From: CAYFKJ01 sp964401845
Lineage (GTDB): Bacteria > Pseudomonadota > Alphaproteobacteria > UBA2966
DNA length: 24,551 bases
NCBI GenBank assembly: GCA_964401845.1
Contig: CAYOAD010000029.1
Span: forward strand, 1 to 24,551
Direction of reading: 5' to 3'
In this document: positions 8,135-15,293 of the stretch, one piece after another
How the letters are laid out: every line of letters begins with the position of its first letter
How positions within the stretch are numbered: the stretch's first letter is position 1
The notes under the pieces: model-generated
The model's input: the letters and a program-made list of their open reading frames with translations, nothing else
Databases searched by the model: none
Told to the model about the DNA's origin: nothing
Program-made: the position numbers and the translations under genes

Positions 8135-9226
8135 CTACATGGACCGGCGGTGTTTTATAACGGTGCTGACGGGCACCAGGGCAAAGCCGGCTTCTTCAAG
8201 TTTGGGGAGCCAGGCCTCCACCGCCTTGATCGTATTTGTGTGGGGATGACCGATGGCGATGGCGTAGCCCTTGCGCCGGGCCACCGTTTCGACCTTGGCA
8301 AGCTGCTTGGCAATCTCTTCGGGGGCAATGTGGTTGTCGATAAAGATGTCGCGGGCGGCGAACGGAACGCCGTTCTGAGCGGCCAGCCCGGCCGCCATGG
8401 ATCTGCTGGTGGTCAGCGAATCGATATACAAAAGACCGCGCCGTCGCACCTCCTCCATCACGATCGCCATGCCGCGTTCGTTGCTGGTAAAGGCGCTGCC
8501 CATATGGTTGTTGAAGCCGACGTAGCCCTCGAAACGTTCGAGCCCCCAGCGCAGGCGGCGGCGGATTTCGTCATCATCCAGGTCATTGGTCAAAGCGTTG
8601 GGCCCGGTATCGAAATGATGGTCCTTGGGCTCCATGGGAAAGTGCACCATCAGTTCGTGGCCGGCCGCGCGCGCGGCATCCGTTTGCTGTTCGAGATCCT
8701 CGGCGTAGGTCAGGAAAGCCATTGTCAGCGGGCCGGGTAGCCGGATCGCCCGCACCGTGTTGCGCCGGTTCATACCCAGATCGTCGATCACGATAGCGAT
8801 CATCGGCTTGCCGGCCGGATCCGGCACCGTCACGGCATGGCGCTCCCAGGCCTCGGCCTCGAGATCGATCTGTTCGCCGAAATCCCGCTCGTTCACGCCG
8901 ACGCTTTCGGGGGCCGCATAGGCCAGGGCATCGCCCGGTTCACGGGCGGGCAACTCGGAAACGGTTGAACTCGGTGGCACGGGAACGGTTTCCGAGTTCT
9001 CCGCCGCCTCGTCTTCCGCGATCTTGGGCGCCGGCGGAATAGGGATGGCAATGTCTTCGGGCTTCTTGCCGATCACCACAACCGCATGTTTCTGCGGCTC
9101 GACCTTTTCGGATTTGGCGTCGTCCTTGAGGAAATATCCGATGACCGCCCCGCTCCCCAGGCCGAGGACGAGCGCCAGGCCGCCGACGACGGCATAACCC
9201 AAGGGGCGCGTGGCTAGATGCAGCAT
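8135..9226 (-). CDS. Divergent polysaccharide deacetylase family protein (DUF610/YibQ type)
   Basis: The 363-residue product has an N-terminal membrane anchor (about residues 10-32, LGYAVVGGLALVLGLGSGAVIGYFL), a variable Pro/Glu-rich linker, and a C-terminal NodB-like barrel from about residue 140. The barrel shows IAIVIDDLGMN with paired Asp, LMVHFPMEP, VGFNNHMGSAFT, YIDSLTTSRS, FIDNH and IAIGHPHTNT, the conserved set of the divergent polysaccharide deacetylase family (Pfam DUF610, E. coli YibQ). It likely faces the periplasm. The substrate is unknown, with peptidoglycan or another envelope glycan a guess. In many alphaproteobacteria this family sits beside envC and ctpA genes, as I recall. 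Here it is 7 nt after cueR and 27 nt before copZ, inside a copper operon. The ribosome site is weak, so coupling with cueR is likely. Confidence 0.85.
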   Translation of the reverse strand: MLHLATRPLGYAVVGGLALVLGLGSGAVIGYFLKDDAKSEKVEPQKHAVVVIGKKPEDIAIPIPPAPKIAEDEAAENSETVPVPPSSTVSELPAREPGDALAYAAPESVGVNERDFGEQIDLEAEAWERHAVTVPDPAGKPMIAIVIDDLGMNRRNTVRAIRLPGPLTMAFLTYAEDLEQQTDAARAAGHELMVHFPMEPKDHHFDTGPNALTNDLDDDEIRRRLRWGLERFEGYVGFNNHMGSAFTSNERGMAIVMEEVRRRGLLYIDSLTTSRSMAAGLAAQNGVPFAARDIFIDNHIAPEEIAKQLAKVETVARRKGYAIAIGHPHTNTIKAVEAWLPKLEEAGFALVPVSTVIKHRRSM

Positions 9227-9233
9227 CTGCGCA

Positions 9234-9668
9234 CTATTCCGCCGCGTCCGTTAAGGTTTCGTTTCCCAATTCTGAATTTTCCCGGCCGATAAGGTCGTCG
9301 AGGATGGGGCAATCCGGCCTGTCGTCGCCGTGGCAGCGCTCCGTCAGGTGGTTCAGGGTCCGTTTCATGCTCAACAGTTCCTCGACTTTGCGGTCGATGT
9401 CGTCAATGCGCTGCAGCGCCAGCTTCTTGACGTCGGCGCTGGCCCGTCCGCGGTCCCGGTAAAGTGACAGAAGCTCACCGACCTGGGCAACGGTAAATCC
9501 CAGGCCGCGCGCCCGGTTGACGAAGCCCAGCATGCGGATGTCCGTTTCGTCATAAGCGCGATAGCCGTTGGCCGCACGTTTGGCGGGGCCGACCAGGCCA
9601 ATGCTTTCGTAATAACGGATGTTTTTGGGCGCAACGCCGGAACGGGCGGCGGCTTCACCGATGTTCAT
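9234..9668 (-). CDS. cueR: Cu(I)-responsive MerR-family regulator CueR
   Basis: CueR activates copper-export genes by twisting promoters with over-long spacers when it binds Cu(I). The 144-residue protein opens MNIGEAAARSGVAPKNIRYYESIGL, the MerR winged-helix DNA-binding domain. A long dimerisation helix follows around residues 78-112. The C-terminal metal loop has Cys112 and Cys120 spaced CHGDDRPDC, the same spacing and numbering as E. coli CueR (CPGDDSADC). Ser77, typical of monovalent-metal sensors, is also present. The ATG has GGAG about 9 nt upstream and lies 12 nt after the copA stop. Because it is in the operon behind the copA promoter, it should autoregulate its own synthesis. A zinc or mercury sensor is unlikely given Ser77 and the two-Cys loop. 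Confidence 0.95.
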   Translation of the reverse strand: MNIGEAAARSGVAPKNIRYYESIGLVGPAKRAANGYRAYDETDIRMLGFVNRARGLGFTVAQVGELLSLYRDRGRASADVKKLALQRIDDIDRKVEELLSMKRTLNHLTERCHGDDRPDCPILDDLIGRENSELGNETLTDAAE

Positions 9669-9680
9669 GTCAAATCTCCA

Positions 9681-12113
9681 TCAAACGCGGGCGCGCCAGC
9701 GCCGCAGCAACAGGGAATTCGAAACCACGCTGACGCTCGAGAACGCCATCGCGGCGCCGGCGATCAACGGACTGAGGAAGCCCAGCGCCGCCAACGGAAT
9801 GCCGATGACGTTGTAAATGAACGCCCAGAACAGATTTTGCCGGATCTTGTTGTAGGTCGTGTGCGACACCGCCATGGCGTCGGCCAGCAACATGGGATCG
9901 CCGCGCATCAGCGTGATTCCGGCCGTCTGCATGGCGACGTCGGTGCCGGTTCCCATGGCGATGCCAATATCGGCGGCGGCCAGGGCGGGCGCATCGTTTA
10001 TGCCGTCGCCGACCATGGCGACGACGTGGCCTTCGCCTTTTAGACGCTCCACTTCCGCCGCCTTGTCTTGTGGCAAAACCTCGGCGATCACCTGGTCGAC
10101 TCCGACCGCCTCCGCCACAACGGCAGCTGTGCGGGCATTGTCCCCCGTCATCATGACTGTTCGGACCCCGGCGGCGCGGAGCCGTTCGATGGCGGCAGGC
10201 GCGGTTTCCTTAACCGGGTCGGCCACCGCGATCAGCCCTAGCAGCGTATCGTCCCTCGCCGTCCACATGACAGTGCGGCCAGAGCTTTCCAGTTCCGTCG
10301 CCTGGCCGTCAAAGCCCGCAAGATCGACACCCGAGTCCGTCATCATCAGACGATTGCCGATGATGATTTTGCGCCCGTCGACACGCGCCGTAAGGCCTTT
10401 ACCGGTGACGCTCTGGAAATCCTCGACCGTAAGCAATTCGAGCCCTTTCTCCGCCGCCGCTTCCAAAACGGCGCGGGCCAATGGGTGCTCGCTGGCGCGC
10501 TGCGCGGAGGCAGTAAGCGCAAGGAGGTCAATTTCATTATCCGCAACGATCTCGGTTACCGCGGGATGGCCTTCCGTCAAAGTGCCGGTCTTGTCGAGGA
10601 CGATGACGTCAGCGCGGTGCGCCAGTTCGAGAGCCAGCGCATCCTTTATCAGAATACCCGCCCGGGCCGCCGCGCCAGTGCCGACCATGATGGCGGTCGG
10701 CGTCGCCAGCCCCAAGGCACAGGGACAGGCGATTACGAGCACTGAAACGGCGGCGATAAGAGCTTGGGCGAAATCGCCCGTCAGTAGCCACCAGGCGGCA
10801 AGCGTGACGACGGCGGCGGCGATCACCGCCGGCACGAAAACGGCGCTGACACGATCCACGAGTTTCTGCACCGGCGCCTTGCTGGCCTGCGCACCTTCCA
10901 CCAGCTTGATGATGCGGGCCAAGGTGGATGCCGCCCCCACCGCTGTGGCGCGAATTTGGAGTGATCCCGTACCGTTGATGGCGCCGCCGATCACGGTATC
11001 GTCCGGCGCTTTGGCCACCGGCAGGCTCTCGCCGGTCAGCAGTGCTTCGTCAACGGCGCTTTGGCCTGTTACGACGACACCGTCGACGGCGATGCGTTCA
11101 CCGGGCTTGACGACCACGATATCGCCGTTGACCACGGCATCGATGGCAATTTCCATTTCCCGGCCTTCGCGCAGAACCGTCGCCGTTTCAGGCCGCAGGC
11201 TGACCAGAGCCCGGATGGCGTCCGTGGTGCTGCGCTTGGCCCGGGTTTCCAGCCATTTGCCCAGCAGCACCAGGGTGATGATCACAGCCGCCGCTTCGAA
11301 ATAGAGCGGCCCGCCGATGCTCATCTGGTAAATACTGAAACCGTAGGCAGCCGAGGTGCCCAGCGCCACCAGCAAGTCCATATTGCCGGAACCGGCCTTC
11401 AGCGCCTTGAAAGCGGCGACATAGAACCGCCGGCCCAGTACGAACTGTACGGGCGTCGCGAGCAACAGTTCACCCCAGGCCGGCAGGTGCCAGCCCAAGC
11501 CCAGCATCATGCCGATCATCTGTAAAACCAATGGTGTGCTCAAGGCCGCCGCCGCCACGACCGACCACATTTCGCGCCTGACGCGGCTCTCCGCTTCCTC
11601 AGCCAAGGCGGTCTCGCGGGCGGCATCGCTGGTCTTGATTTCGGCGCCGTAACCCGCCGCCTCGATGGCTGAAACCAGTTGGCTGGGCCCGATGGCGCCC
11701 GCAGGTGCGCTTACCGTGGCGATCTCGGTCGCCAGATTGACCTGAACCTCTTCTGTGCCGTCCAGTGAAGAAAGTGCTTTTTCGACGCGACCGACGCAGC
11801 TGGCGCAGGTCATCCCCGTGACATGAATTTCCGTGGCCTCAAGCGGCACTTCGAATCCGGTGCGGGCGACCACGCCCGTCAGGTCCAACGGCGTCGTGGC
11901 GTCGTGGTCGAATTCGATTTCCGCCTGCTCTGCGGCAAGGTTGACACTGGCACGCCCGACTCCGGGCGTTTTTCCAAGCGCCTTCTCCAGCCGCGTCGAA
12001 CACGACGCACAGGTCATGCCTCGAACGGGCAGAACGATGGTGTCCAATTCGGCCAAAGGCTGTTGAGCGTCGCTATTTTCCGGTGCTTCCGGTGCTTCGA
12101 TTACATCAGTCAT
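9681..12113 (-). CDS. copA: Cu(I)-exporting P1B-type ATPase CopA
   Basis: CopA pumps Cu(I) out of the cytosol across the inner membrane. The 810-residue protein has two N-terminal HMA domains with GMTCASC (Cys35/38 and Cys103/106). A P-type ATPase core follows: the actuator motif TGES near residue 360, the transmembrane CPC copper site (Cys463, Cys465) in VIACPCALGLATPTA, phosphorylation Asp507 in DKTGT, SEHPLARA in the nucleotide domain, and VGDGINDAPALAAADIG. The last helices contain YN and MAFSSVSVVSNS, the other Cu(I)-site residues, placing it in the P1B-1 copper class. No Shine-Dalgarno sequence precedes the ATG. The predicted transcription start falls on or 1 nt before the ATG. It is the first gene of the operon copA-cueR-deacetylase-copZ and is transcribed away from trpG. 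Confidence 0.97.
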   Translation of the reverse strand: MTDVIEAPEAPENSDAQQPLAELDTIVLPVRGMTCASCSTRLEKALGKTPGVGRASVNLAAEQAEIEFDHDATTPLDLTGVVARTGFEVPLEATEIHVTGMTCASCVGRVEKALSSLDGTEEVQVNLATEIATVSAPAGAIGPSQLVSAIEAAGYGAEIKTSDAARETALAEEAESRVRREMWSVVAAAALSTPLVLQMIGMMLGLGWHLPAWGELLLATPVQFVLGRRFYVAAFKALKAGSGNMDLLVALGTSAAYGFSIYQMSIGGPLYFEAAAVIITLVLLGKWLETRAKRSTTDAIRALVSLRPETATVLREGREMEIAIDAVVNGDIVVVKPGERIAVDGVVVTGQSAVDEALLTGESLPVAKAPDDTVIGGAINGTGSLQIRATAVGAASTLARIIKLVEGAQASKAPVQKLVDRVSAVFVPAVIAAAVVTLAAWWLLTGDFAQALIAAVSVLVIACPCALGLATPTAIMVGTGAAARAGILIKDALALELAHRADVIVLDKTGTLTEGHPAVTEIVADNEIDLLALTASAQRASEHPLARAVLEAAAEKGLELLTVEDFQSVTGKGLTARVDGRKIIIGNRLMMTDSGVDLAGFDGQATELESSGRTVMWTARDDTLLGLIAVADPVKETAPAAIERLRAAGVRTVMMTGDNARTAAVVAEAVGVDQVIAEVLPQDKAAEVERLKGEGHVVAMVGDGINDAPALAAADIGIAMGTGTDVAMQTAGITLMRGDPMLLADAMAVSHTTYNKIRQNLFWAFIYNVIGIPLAALGFLSPLIAGAAMAFSSVSVVSNSLLLRRWRARV

Positions 12114-12120
12114 ACACCAA

Positions 12121-12150
12121 CATATAGGCTTCCAGTTACTAGAAGGTCAA
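12121..12150 (-). promoter_or_regulatory. copA promoter with CueR-type operator
   Basis: On the minus strand the -35 element TTGACC (12150-12145) is followed by TTCTAGTAACTGGAAGCC and a -10-like TATATG or ATATGT. The dyad ACCTTC-N9-GGAAGC closely matches the E. coli copA CueR box, which reads ACCTTCC-N7-GGAAGGT and starts within the same TTGACC. The spacer is 18-19 nt, longer than the usual 17, as expected for a MerR-family-activated promoter. The right arm is imperfect (GGAAGCC instead of GGAAGGT). Confidence 0.85.
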
Positions 12151-12188
12151 GGTTTGAAGCTGTTCCGATCAGGGTGCTGGTTTGAAGC
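12151..12188. repeat. Pair of 10-bp direct repeats between copA and trpG
   Basis: GGTTTGAAGC occurs at 12151-12160 and again at 12179-12188, 28 bp apart start to start. The first copy touches the copA -35 element. The second lies just upstream of the candidate Trp leader peptide. They may be a regulator site or chance. No known family was recognised. Confidence 0.5.
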
Positions 12189-12206
12189 GGGACTTGACGC
12201 GGGGGG

Positions 12207-12275
12207 ATGAGACCTGTTTCCTGCACCCCTTGGTGGGGTGGCGCTCGCGGCAATTGTTGCGATTGCGCTTTATAA
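12207..12275 (+). CDS. Candidate Trp leader peptide (TrpL-like), attenuation control of trpGDC
   Basis: A 22-codon frame starts with ATG at 12207 and ends with TAA at 12273-12275, 19 nt before trpG. Codons 9 and 10 are tandem Trp (TGG TGG, 12231-12236), in the context TPWWGG, and the peptide also holds four Cys. The Trp codons overlap a hairpin with arms CACCCC (12224-12229) and GGGGTG (12235-12240). A second structure pairs 12241-12248 with 12259-12268 and is followed by TTTAT. Tandem Trp codons in a short frame ahead of trp genes are the hallmark of ribosome-mediated attenuation. Against it: the G run abuts the ATG rather than sitting at ideal ribosome-site distance, the frame runs through both hairpins, and the U run is short. 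No convincing promoter was found for it. Confidence 0.45.
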   Translation: MRPVSCTPWWGGARGNCCDCAL

Positions 12276-12294
12276 AGTTCTCGTAAGCAATTGA

Positions 12295-12918
12295 ATGATA
12301 ACGTTAATCGATAACTACGATAGCTTCGCATATAACCTTGTCCACTACCTCGGTGAACTGGGCGCGGACGTCGTCGTGCACCGCAACGACCGGGTCACGG
12401 TTGACGAAGTGCTGTCGGCCTCGCCGGCGGGCATTGTCATATCGCCGGGTCCGTGCGATCCCGACAAAGCGGGGATCTGCCTCGATCTGGTCGAGAAGGC
12501 AGCGGGAAAGGTACCGGTTTTCGGCGTTTGCCTGGGCCATCAGACCATCGGTCAGGCCTTCGGCGGCCGTGTCGTCCGGGCACCCAAAATGATGCACGGC
12601 AAGGTGAGCCGCGTACATCACGATGGGATCGGGGTATTCGAAGATGTCGGGCAGGATTTTCAGGCCACCCGCTACCATTCCCTGACGGTGGAACGCGGCG
12701 GTTTGCCGGACTGCCTGGAGATCTCGGCTGAAAGCGAGGACGGCGTTATCATGGGTCTGCGCCACAGGGAGTACGCGGTGCACGGCGTCCAGTTCCACCC
12801 CGAAAGCATCGCGTCGCAGTTCGGACACCGCATGCTGGCCAACTTTCTCCGCCTCGCGGGATTAGACAAGATCAAAGAAGTCGCACCGTTGAACGTCGAA
12901 ATGGGGAAATGGGCATGA
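12295..12918 (+). CDS. trpG: Anthranilate synthase component II (glutamine amidotransferase)
   Basis: TrpG releases ammonia from glutamine for TrpE to make anthranilate. In many bacteria the same subunit also serves p-aminobenzoate synthase. The 207-residue protein is a class I amidotransferase. It opens MITLIDNYDSFAYNLVHYLGELG, has the oxyanion-strand motif ISPGPCDP, the nucleophile Cys79 in FGVCLGHQTIGQAFGG, RYHSL, and the catalytic pair His168 and Glu170 in GVQFHPES. The ribosome site is weak. A candidate Trp leader peptide lies upstream. Its stop overlaps the start of trpD (ATGA). Its catalytic partner trpE lies on the far side of the copper operon. Confidence 0.95.
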   Translation: MITLIDNYDSFAYNLVHYLGELGADVVVHRNDRVTVDEVLSASPAGIVISPGPCDPDKAGICLDLVEKAAGKVPVFGVCLGHQTIGQAFGGRVVRAPKMMHGKVSRVHHDGIGVFEDVGQDFQATRYHSLTVERGGLPDCLEISAESEDGVIMGLRHREYAVHGVQFHPESIASQFGHRMLANFLRLAGLDKIKEVAPLNVEMGKWA

Positions 12919-13979
12919 CGGACAGACCTTCGGACCTCAAATCGACCATCGCCATCGTGGCGACGGGGCAAACGTTGAGCGTCGAGCAGTCGCGCCTGGC
13001 CTTCGACATCATGATGTCCGGCGACGCGACGCCGTCGCAAATGGGTGCGTTTCTCATGGCGCTGCGCCTGCGCGGCGAAACCGTCGACGAGATCAGCGGC
13101 GGCGTCATGACCATGCGCGACAAGATGGTGCGCATCAACGCCCCGGCCGACGCGGTCGACGTCGTCGGCACTGGCGGCGATTCGTCCGGCACCTACAACA
13201 TTTCCACCGCTTCGGGTTTCGTCGTCGCCGGTTGCGGCGTGCCGGTCGCCAAGCACGGCAACAAGGCGGCCTCCTCGAAGTCAGGTTCGGCCGATGTGCT
13301 GACGGCGCTGGGCGTCAACCTCGACTACGACATGATTTTGGTCGAGAAAGCGCTGGCGGAAGCCGGCATCTGCTTCATGATGGCGCCGCGCCACCACGGC
13401 GCCATGCGGCACGTCGGCGGCACGCGTGTTGAACTGGCGACCCGCACGATCTTCAATCTCCTGGGCCCGTTATCGAACCCCGCGGGCGTGACACGCCAGA
13501 TGATCGGCGTCTTTTCGTTGGACTGGGTGGAGCCGTTGGCCGAGGTGCTGAGAAACCTGGGATCGGAGCACGTCTGGATCATCCATGGCTCCGACGGCCT
13601 CGACGAGATCACCACCACCGGCACGACCCATGTGGCTGAACTGAAGGATGGCGAGATCCGCACGTTCGAAATCTCACCCGAGGACGCCGGCCTGCCCTTC
13701 GGTGACCCAGCCGACCTCAAGGGCGGCGACGCCGAAACCAACGCCTTGGCGCTGAACGCGCTGCTGGACGGCCATGAAAGCGCCTACCGCGACATCGTCA
13801 TGCTTAATTCGGCGGCGACGCTGATCACGGCCGGGCGGGCCGCCGACCTGCGCGAGGGAGCGGATATGGCAGCCGAGTCGATCGATTCCGGCAGGGCCCG
13901 CCAGGCGCTCGAACAGCTGATCGAAATCAGCCACGAAGTTCTGCCCGATCCCGAGGATGAGGAAGACGGCGCGGAATGA
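12915..13979 (+). CDS. trpD: Anthranilate phosphoribosyltransferase
   Basis: TrpD joins anthranilate to phosphoribosyl pyrophosphate, the second step of the pathway. With the ATG at 12915 it has 354 residues, close to the family norm. The N-terminal helical part has LSVEQSRLAFDIMMSGDATPSQMGAFLMALR split around residues 20-50. The PRPP-binding core is GTGGDSSGTYNISTAS, followed by VAKHGNKAASSKSGSADVL, then the anthranilate-binding region MAPRHHGAM and TIFNLLGPLSNPA. The start at 12915 overlaps the trpG stop by 4 bp (ATGA) and has GGGGA about 8 nt upstream. An ATG at 12909 would add two residues but sits too close to that site. It overlaps trpC by 4 bp at its end, so trpG-trpD-trpC are translationally coupled. 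Confidence 0.97.
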   Translation: MTDRPSDLKSTIAIVATGQTLSVEQSRLAFDIMMSGDATPSQMGAFLMALRLRGETVDEISGGVMTMRDKMVRINAPADAVDVVGTGGDSSGTYNISTASGFVVAGCGVPVAKHGNKAASSKSGSADVLTALGVNLDYDMILVEKALAEAGICFMMAPRHHGAMRHVGGTRVELATRTIFNLLGPLSNPAGVTRQMIGVFSLDWVEPLAEVLRNLGSEHVWIIHGSDGLDEITTTGTTHVAELKDGEIRTFEISPEDAGLPFGDPADLKGGDAETNALALNALLDGHESAYRDIVMLNSAATLITAGRAADLREGADMAAESIDSGRARQALEQLIEISHEVLPDPEDEEDGAE

Positions 13980-14791
13980 GTGACGTCCTCGCCCGCATCT
14001 GCGCCGACAAGCGCAACCACGTCGCCGCCTGCAAACGGGCCTGGCCGCAGGTGGAAATCGAAAGCGCCGCCAAAGCGGCGCCTGCCTTGCGCGGCTTCCG
14101 CGCGTCGCTCGAACAAACGGTTGCCGCGGGCCGCTACGCCCTGATCGCCGAAATCAAGAAAGCTTCGCCGTCCAAGGGGCTGATCCGGCCGGATTTCGAC
14201 CCTCCCGCGCTGGCGCGCGCCTATGAAGCCGGCGGCGCAAGCTGCCTTTCGGTTCTCACCGACGCGCCCTATTTCCAGGGCGCCGATGAGTACCTCATCG
14301 CCGCAAGAGCCGCCGTGTCGCTTCCCGTGCTGCGCAAGGATTTTATGGTCGATCCCTATCAGATCGCCGAGGCCCGCGCGCTGGGGGCGGATTGTATCCT
14401 GCTGATCGTGGCGGCCCTGGACGTGGTCCAGGCCAAGGAAATCGAAAGTGCAGCGGTCGACTGGAACATGGACGTGCTGGTGGAGATCCATGACGCCGCG
14501 GAACTTGAAACGGCACTCGTGGAATTGCGAAGCCGGCTGATCGGCATCAACAACCGCAATCTCAAGACGTTGGAGGTCGCTATCGCCACGGCTGAGGCCT
14601 TGCTGCCGCGTCTCCCGGCCGATGCCCTGGCGGTGGCCGAAAGCGGGCTGTTTACGCCGGCCGATCTATCGCGTATGAGCAAGGCAGGCGCCGATTGTTT
14701 CCTGATCGGCGAATCGCTGATGCGCCAGGACGACGTGGCGTCGGCGACGGCAGCGCTGTTGGCTGCGCCGGCGGCGGCAGCGACCGGATAG
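13976..14791 (+). CDS. trpC: Indole-3-glycerol phosphate synthase
   Basis: TrpC closes the ring of carboxyphenylamino-deoxyribulose phosphate to indole-3-glycerol phosphate. It is a 271-residue single-domain barrel, not fused to TrpF. Motifs are LIAEIKKASPSKGLIRPDFDP (Glu59, Lys61), GASCLSVLTDAPYFQG, LPVLRKDFMVDPYQI (catalytic Lys121), GADCILLIVAAL, IGINNRNLKTLEV, AESGL and FLIGESLMR for phosphate binding. Its ATG overlaps the trpD stop (ATGA). moaC starts 15 nt after its stop. trpF, trpB and trpA are not in the window. Confidence 0.97.
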   Translation: MSDVLARICADKRNHVAACKRAWPQVEIESAAKAAPALRGFRASLEQTVAAGRYALIAEIKKASPSKGLIRPDFDPPALARAYEAGGASCLSVLTDAPYFQGADEYLIAARAAVSLPVLRKDFMVDPYQIAEARALGADCILLIVAALDVVQAKEIESAAVDWNMDVLVEIHDAAELETALVELRSRLIGINNRNLKTLEVAIATAEALLPRLPADALAVAESGLFTPADLSRMSKAGADCFLIGESLMRQDDVASATAALLAAPAAAATG

Positions 14792-14806
14792 TTGAGGAGA
14801 GTACCT

Positions 14807-15289
14807 TTGAGCGGCTTCAGCCATTTCGACGACCAGGGCAAGGCCCACATGGTCGACGTCTCCGACAAAGGCGAAACCGAGCGCATCGCACGGGCCGGCG
14901 CCACGGTCACAATGGAGGCCGAAACCCTGGCGCTGATCCAGCAAGGCGACATCGGCAAGGGCGACGTGCTGGGCGTGGCCCGCCTCGCCGGCATCATGGC
15001 CGCCAAGAAGACCGCCGATCTGATACCGCTCTGCCATCCCCTGGCACTCACGAAAGTAACGGTGGATTTGGTTTGCGTGCCCGAACGCAACGCCGTTGAA
15101 ATCGAGGCGACCTGTAAACTAAAAGGTCGGACGGGCGTGGAGATGGAAGCGCTGACGGCGGCCACCGTCGCGGCCTTGACTGTCTACGACATGTGCAAGG
15201 CGGTCGACCGGGCGATGACAGTCTCAGATGTCCGCCTGCTGCACAAATCCGGCGGCAAGTCCGGCGAGTTCAACCGGGACGCGGATTAG
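14807..15289 (+). CDS. moaC: Cyclic pyranopterin monophosphate synthase
   Basis: MoaC converts the MoaA product to cyclic pyranopterin monophosphate, the first stable intermediate of molybdenum cofactor synthesis. With a TTG start at 14807 it has 160 residues and begins MSGFSHFDDQGKAHMVDVSDK, as family members do. GAGGAGAG at 14795-14801 gives a good ribosome site for this start, whereas an in-frame TTG at 14792 would not use it. Active-site residues are seen as Lys51, the LCHPL motif (His77), GVEMEALTA, and MCKAVD with Asp128 and Lys131. It follows trpC by 15 nt and precedes moeA by 4 nt, a common alphaproteobacterial trp-moa pairing. moaA is not in the window. Confidence 0.95.
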   Translation: MSGFSHFDDQGKAHMVDVSDKGETERIARAGATVTMEAETLALIQQGDIGKGDVLGVARLAGIMAAKKTADLIPLCHPLALTKVTVDLVCVPERNAVEIEATCKLKGRTGVEMEALTAATVAALTVYDMCKAVDRAMTVSDVRLLHKSGGKSGEFNRDAD

Positions 15290-15293
15290 AGCC

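Noticed and set aside
9859..11304. 481-codon plus-strand frame opposite copA
   Set aside because: Low-complexity Ala/Ser/Thr/Arg composition typical of an antisense frame in GC-rich DNA. copA is complete and carries all its motifs.
12271..12276. TATAAA as a -10 element for trpG
   Set aside because: No acceptable -35 lies 15-19 nt upstream. It is kept only as a possible alternative to the leader-peptide model.
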